From the NCBI RefSeq assembly GCF_021287135.1, contig NZ_JAJTBB010000015.1, positions 55,977 to 119,976 on the forward strand: a stretch of 64,000 bases of DNA, written 5' to 3'. The stretch is from Acidovorax sp. (GTDB taxonomy: Bacteria; Pseudomonadota; Gammaproteobacteria; Burkholderiales; Burkholderiaceae_C). Both the position numbers and the translations under genes were made by a program. Shown here piece after piece: positions 63,761 through 64,000 of this stretch (the stretch's first letter is position 1; each line of letters starts with the position of its first letter). The notes below the pieces were generated by a model. It was not told where the DNA came from. It was given only the letters and a program-made list of their open reading frames with translations, and searched no databases.

Positions 63761-63797
63761 AACCCTGCGGTGGCATGCCACCGCAGGGTTTTTTTCA
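63761..63797. terminator. Terminator closing the division cluster: 30-bp perfect palindrome plus T-run
   Basis: AACCCTGCGGTGGCA at 63761-63775 pairs perfectly with TGCCACCGCAGGGTT at 63776-63790, and a T-run continues to 63795. An A-rich stretch on the left side makes it plausible in both directions, serving ftsZ and the convergent chemoreceptor gene. Confidence 0.92.
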
Positions 63798-63841
63798 TGG
63801 AGACGGCGGGGAGGGAAGTCCGCCTCAGGCCGGCAGCCGGA

Positions 63842-64000
63842 TCAGAACGACTCCCAGTCGTCGTTGTCGCGGGATGCGGAGGCCGCCGCAGCCCGGGCGG
63901 GGCTGGGCGCTGACAGTGCCGGTGCCGCAGCGGCCTTGGGGCGCGTGGGCGCACGGGGCGCCGCGGCGGCCAGCGGGGGGGCGCGCCGGGGCGCTGCCGC
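63842..64000 (-). CDS. C-terminal end of a methyl-accepting chemotaxis protein, cut by the window edge
   Basis: The last 52 codons of a minus-strand gene enter from the right edge and stop at 63842. The segment is an Ala/Pro/Arg-rich linker ending in DNDDWESF. The xWxxF end is the CheR/CheB tethering pentapeptide of high-abundance chemoreceptors, after a flexible linker as expected. The signalling domain lies outside the window, so the call rests on this tail. Confidence 0.6.
   Translation of the reverse strand, partial: AAAPRRAPPLAAAAPRAPTRPKAAAAPALSAPSPARAAAASASRDNDDWESF

Overview
The window is GC-rich chromosomal DNA (roughly two thirds G+C) from a betaproteobacterium, most likely Comamonadaceae and close to Acidovorax. 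The evidence is the protein types, a betaproteobacterial RNase P RNA, the dapF-DUF484-xerC order, a DksA with one cysteine, and many copies of a short interspersed repeat with the core GATAGCTGCTTGCGC. I recognise that repeat from this family but know of no formal description. There is no phage, CRISPR array, tRNA or complete insertion sequence. Small interspersed elements are frequent, and several sit inside core genes.

1-21.4 kb is mixed housekeeping and accessory DNA. It holds a cut-off regulator, an exported M20 amidohydrolase, an exported alpha/beta hydrolase divergent from a LysR regulator, and an FAD dehydrogenase. It continues with the ybhP-clsB-ybhN cardiolipin operon, cysK, a methyltransferase, an HD-GYP protein, rnpB, an M48 protease with a DUF898 membrane protein, a pseudouridine-synthase homologue that lacks its catalytic Asp, a NUDIX/metallo-beta-lactamase fusion, an MFS/LysR divergent pair, a MITE-like element and a glutathione transferase. 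21.4-27.6 kb holds a large exported IPTL-CTERM protein, then dapF-DUF484-xerC and lepB.

27.6-37.7 kb is a compact signalling island. One arm, on the minus strand, encodes a response regulator, an HD-GYP protein, a solitary solute-binding protein and two membrane histidine kinases, mostly with 4-bp overlaps. The other genes are an HTH-receiver protein, a receiver-Hpt protein, a chemoreceptor and a CheW. The two main promoter regions share a TGATAAA motif. 37.9-45.2 kb holds rlmI, a His-rich COG0523 metallochaperone, dksA, a STAS-like protein and hslVU.

45.2-63.8 kb is the complete division and cell-wall cluster mraZ-rsmH-ftsL-ftsI-murE-murF-mraY-murD-ftsW-murG-murC-ddl-ftsQ-ftsA-ftsZ. It opens with a promoter carrying four AGTG units at exact 10-bp spacing (a putative MraZ operator) and closes with a 30-bp perfect palindrome followed by a T-run. 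A convergent chemoreceptor gene enters the right edge. The most unusual feature of the window is how many small insertions this essential cluster carries. murD has a 90-bp in-frame insertion with a 12-bp flanking duplication, plus a second repeat and a long N-terminal extension. murE carries a clear repeat, murC and murG possible ones. The ftsW-murG junction has a 21-bp duplication and three hairpins, and rsmH and ftsL are separated by another repeat.
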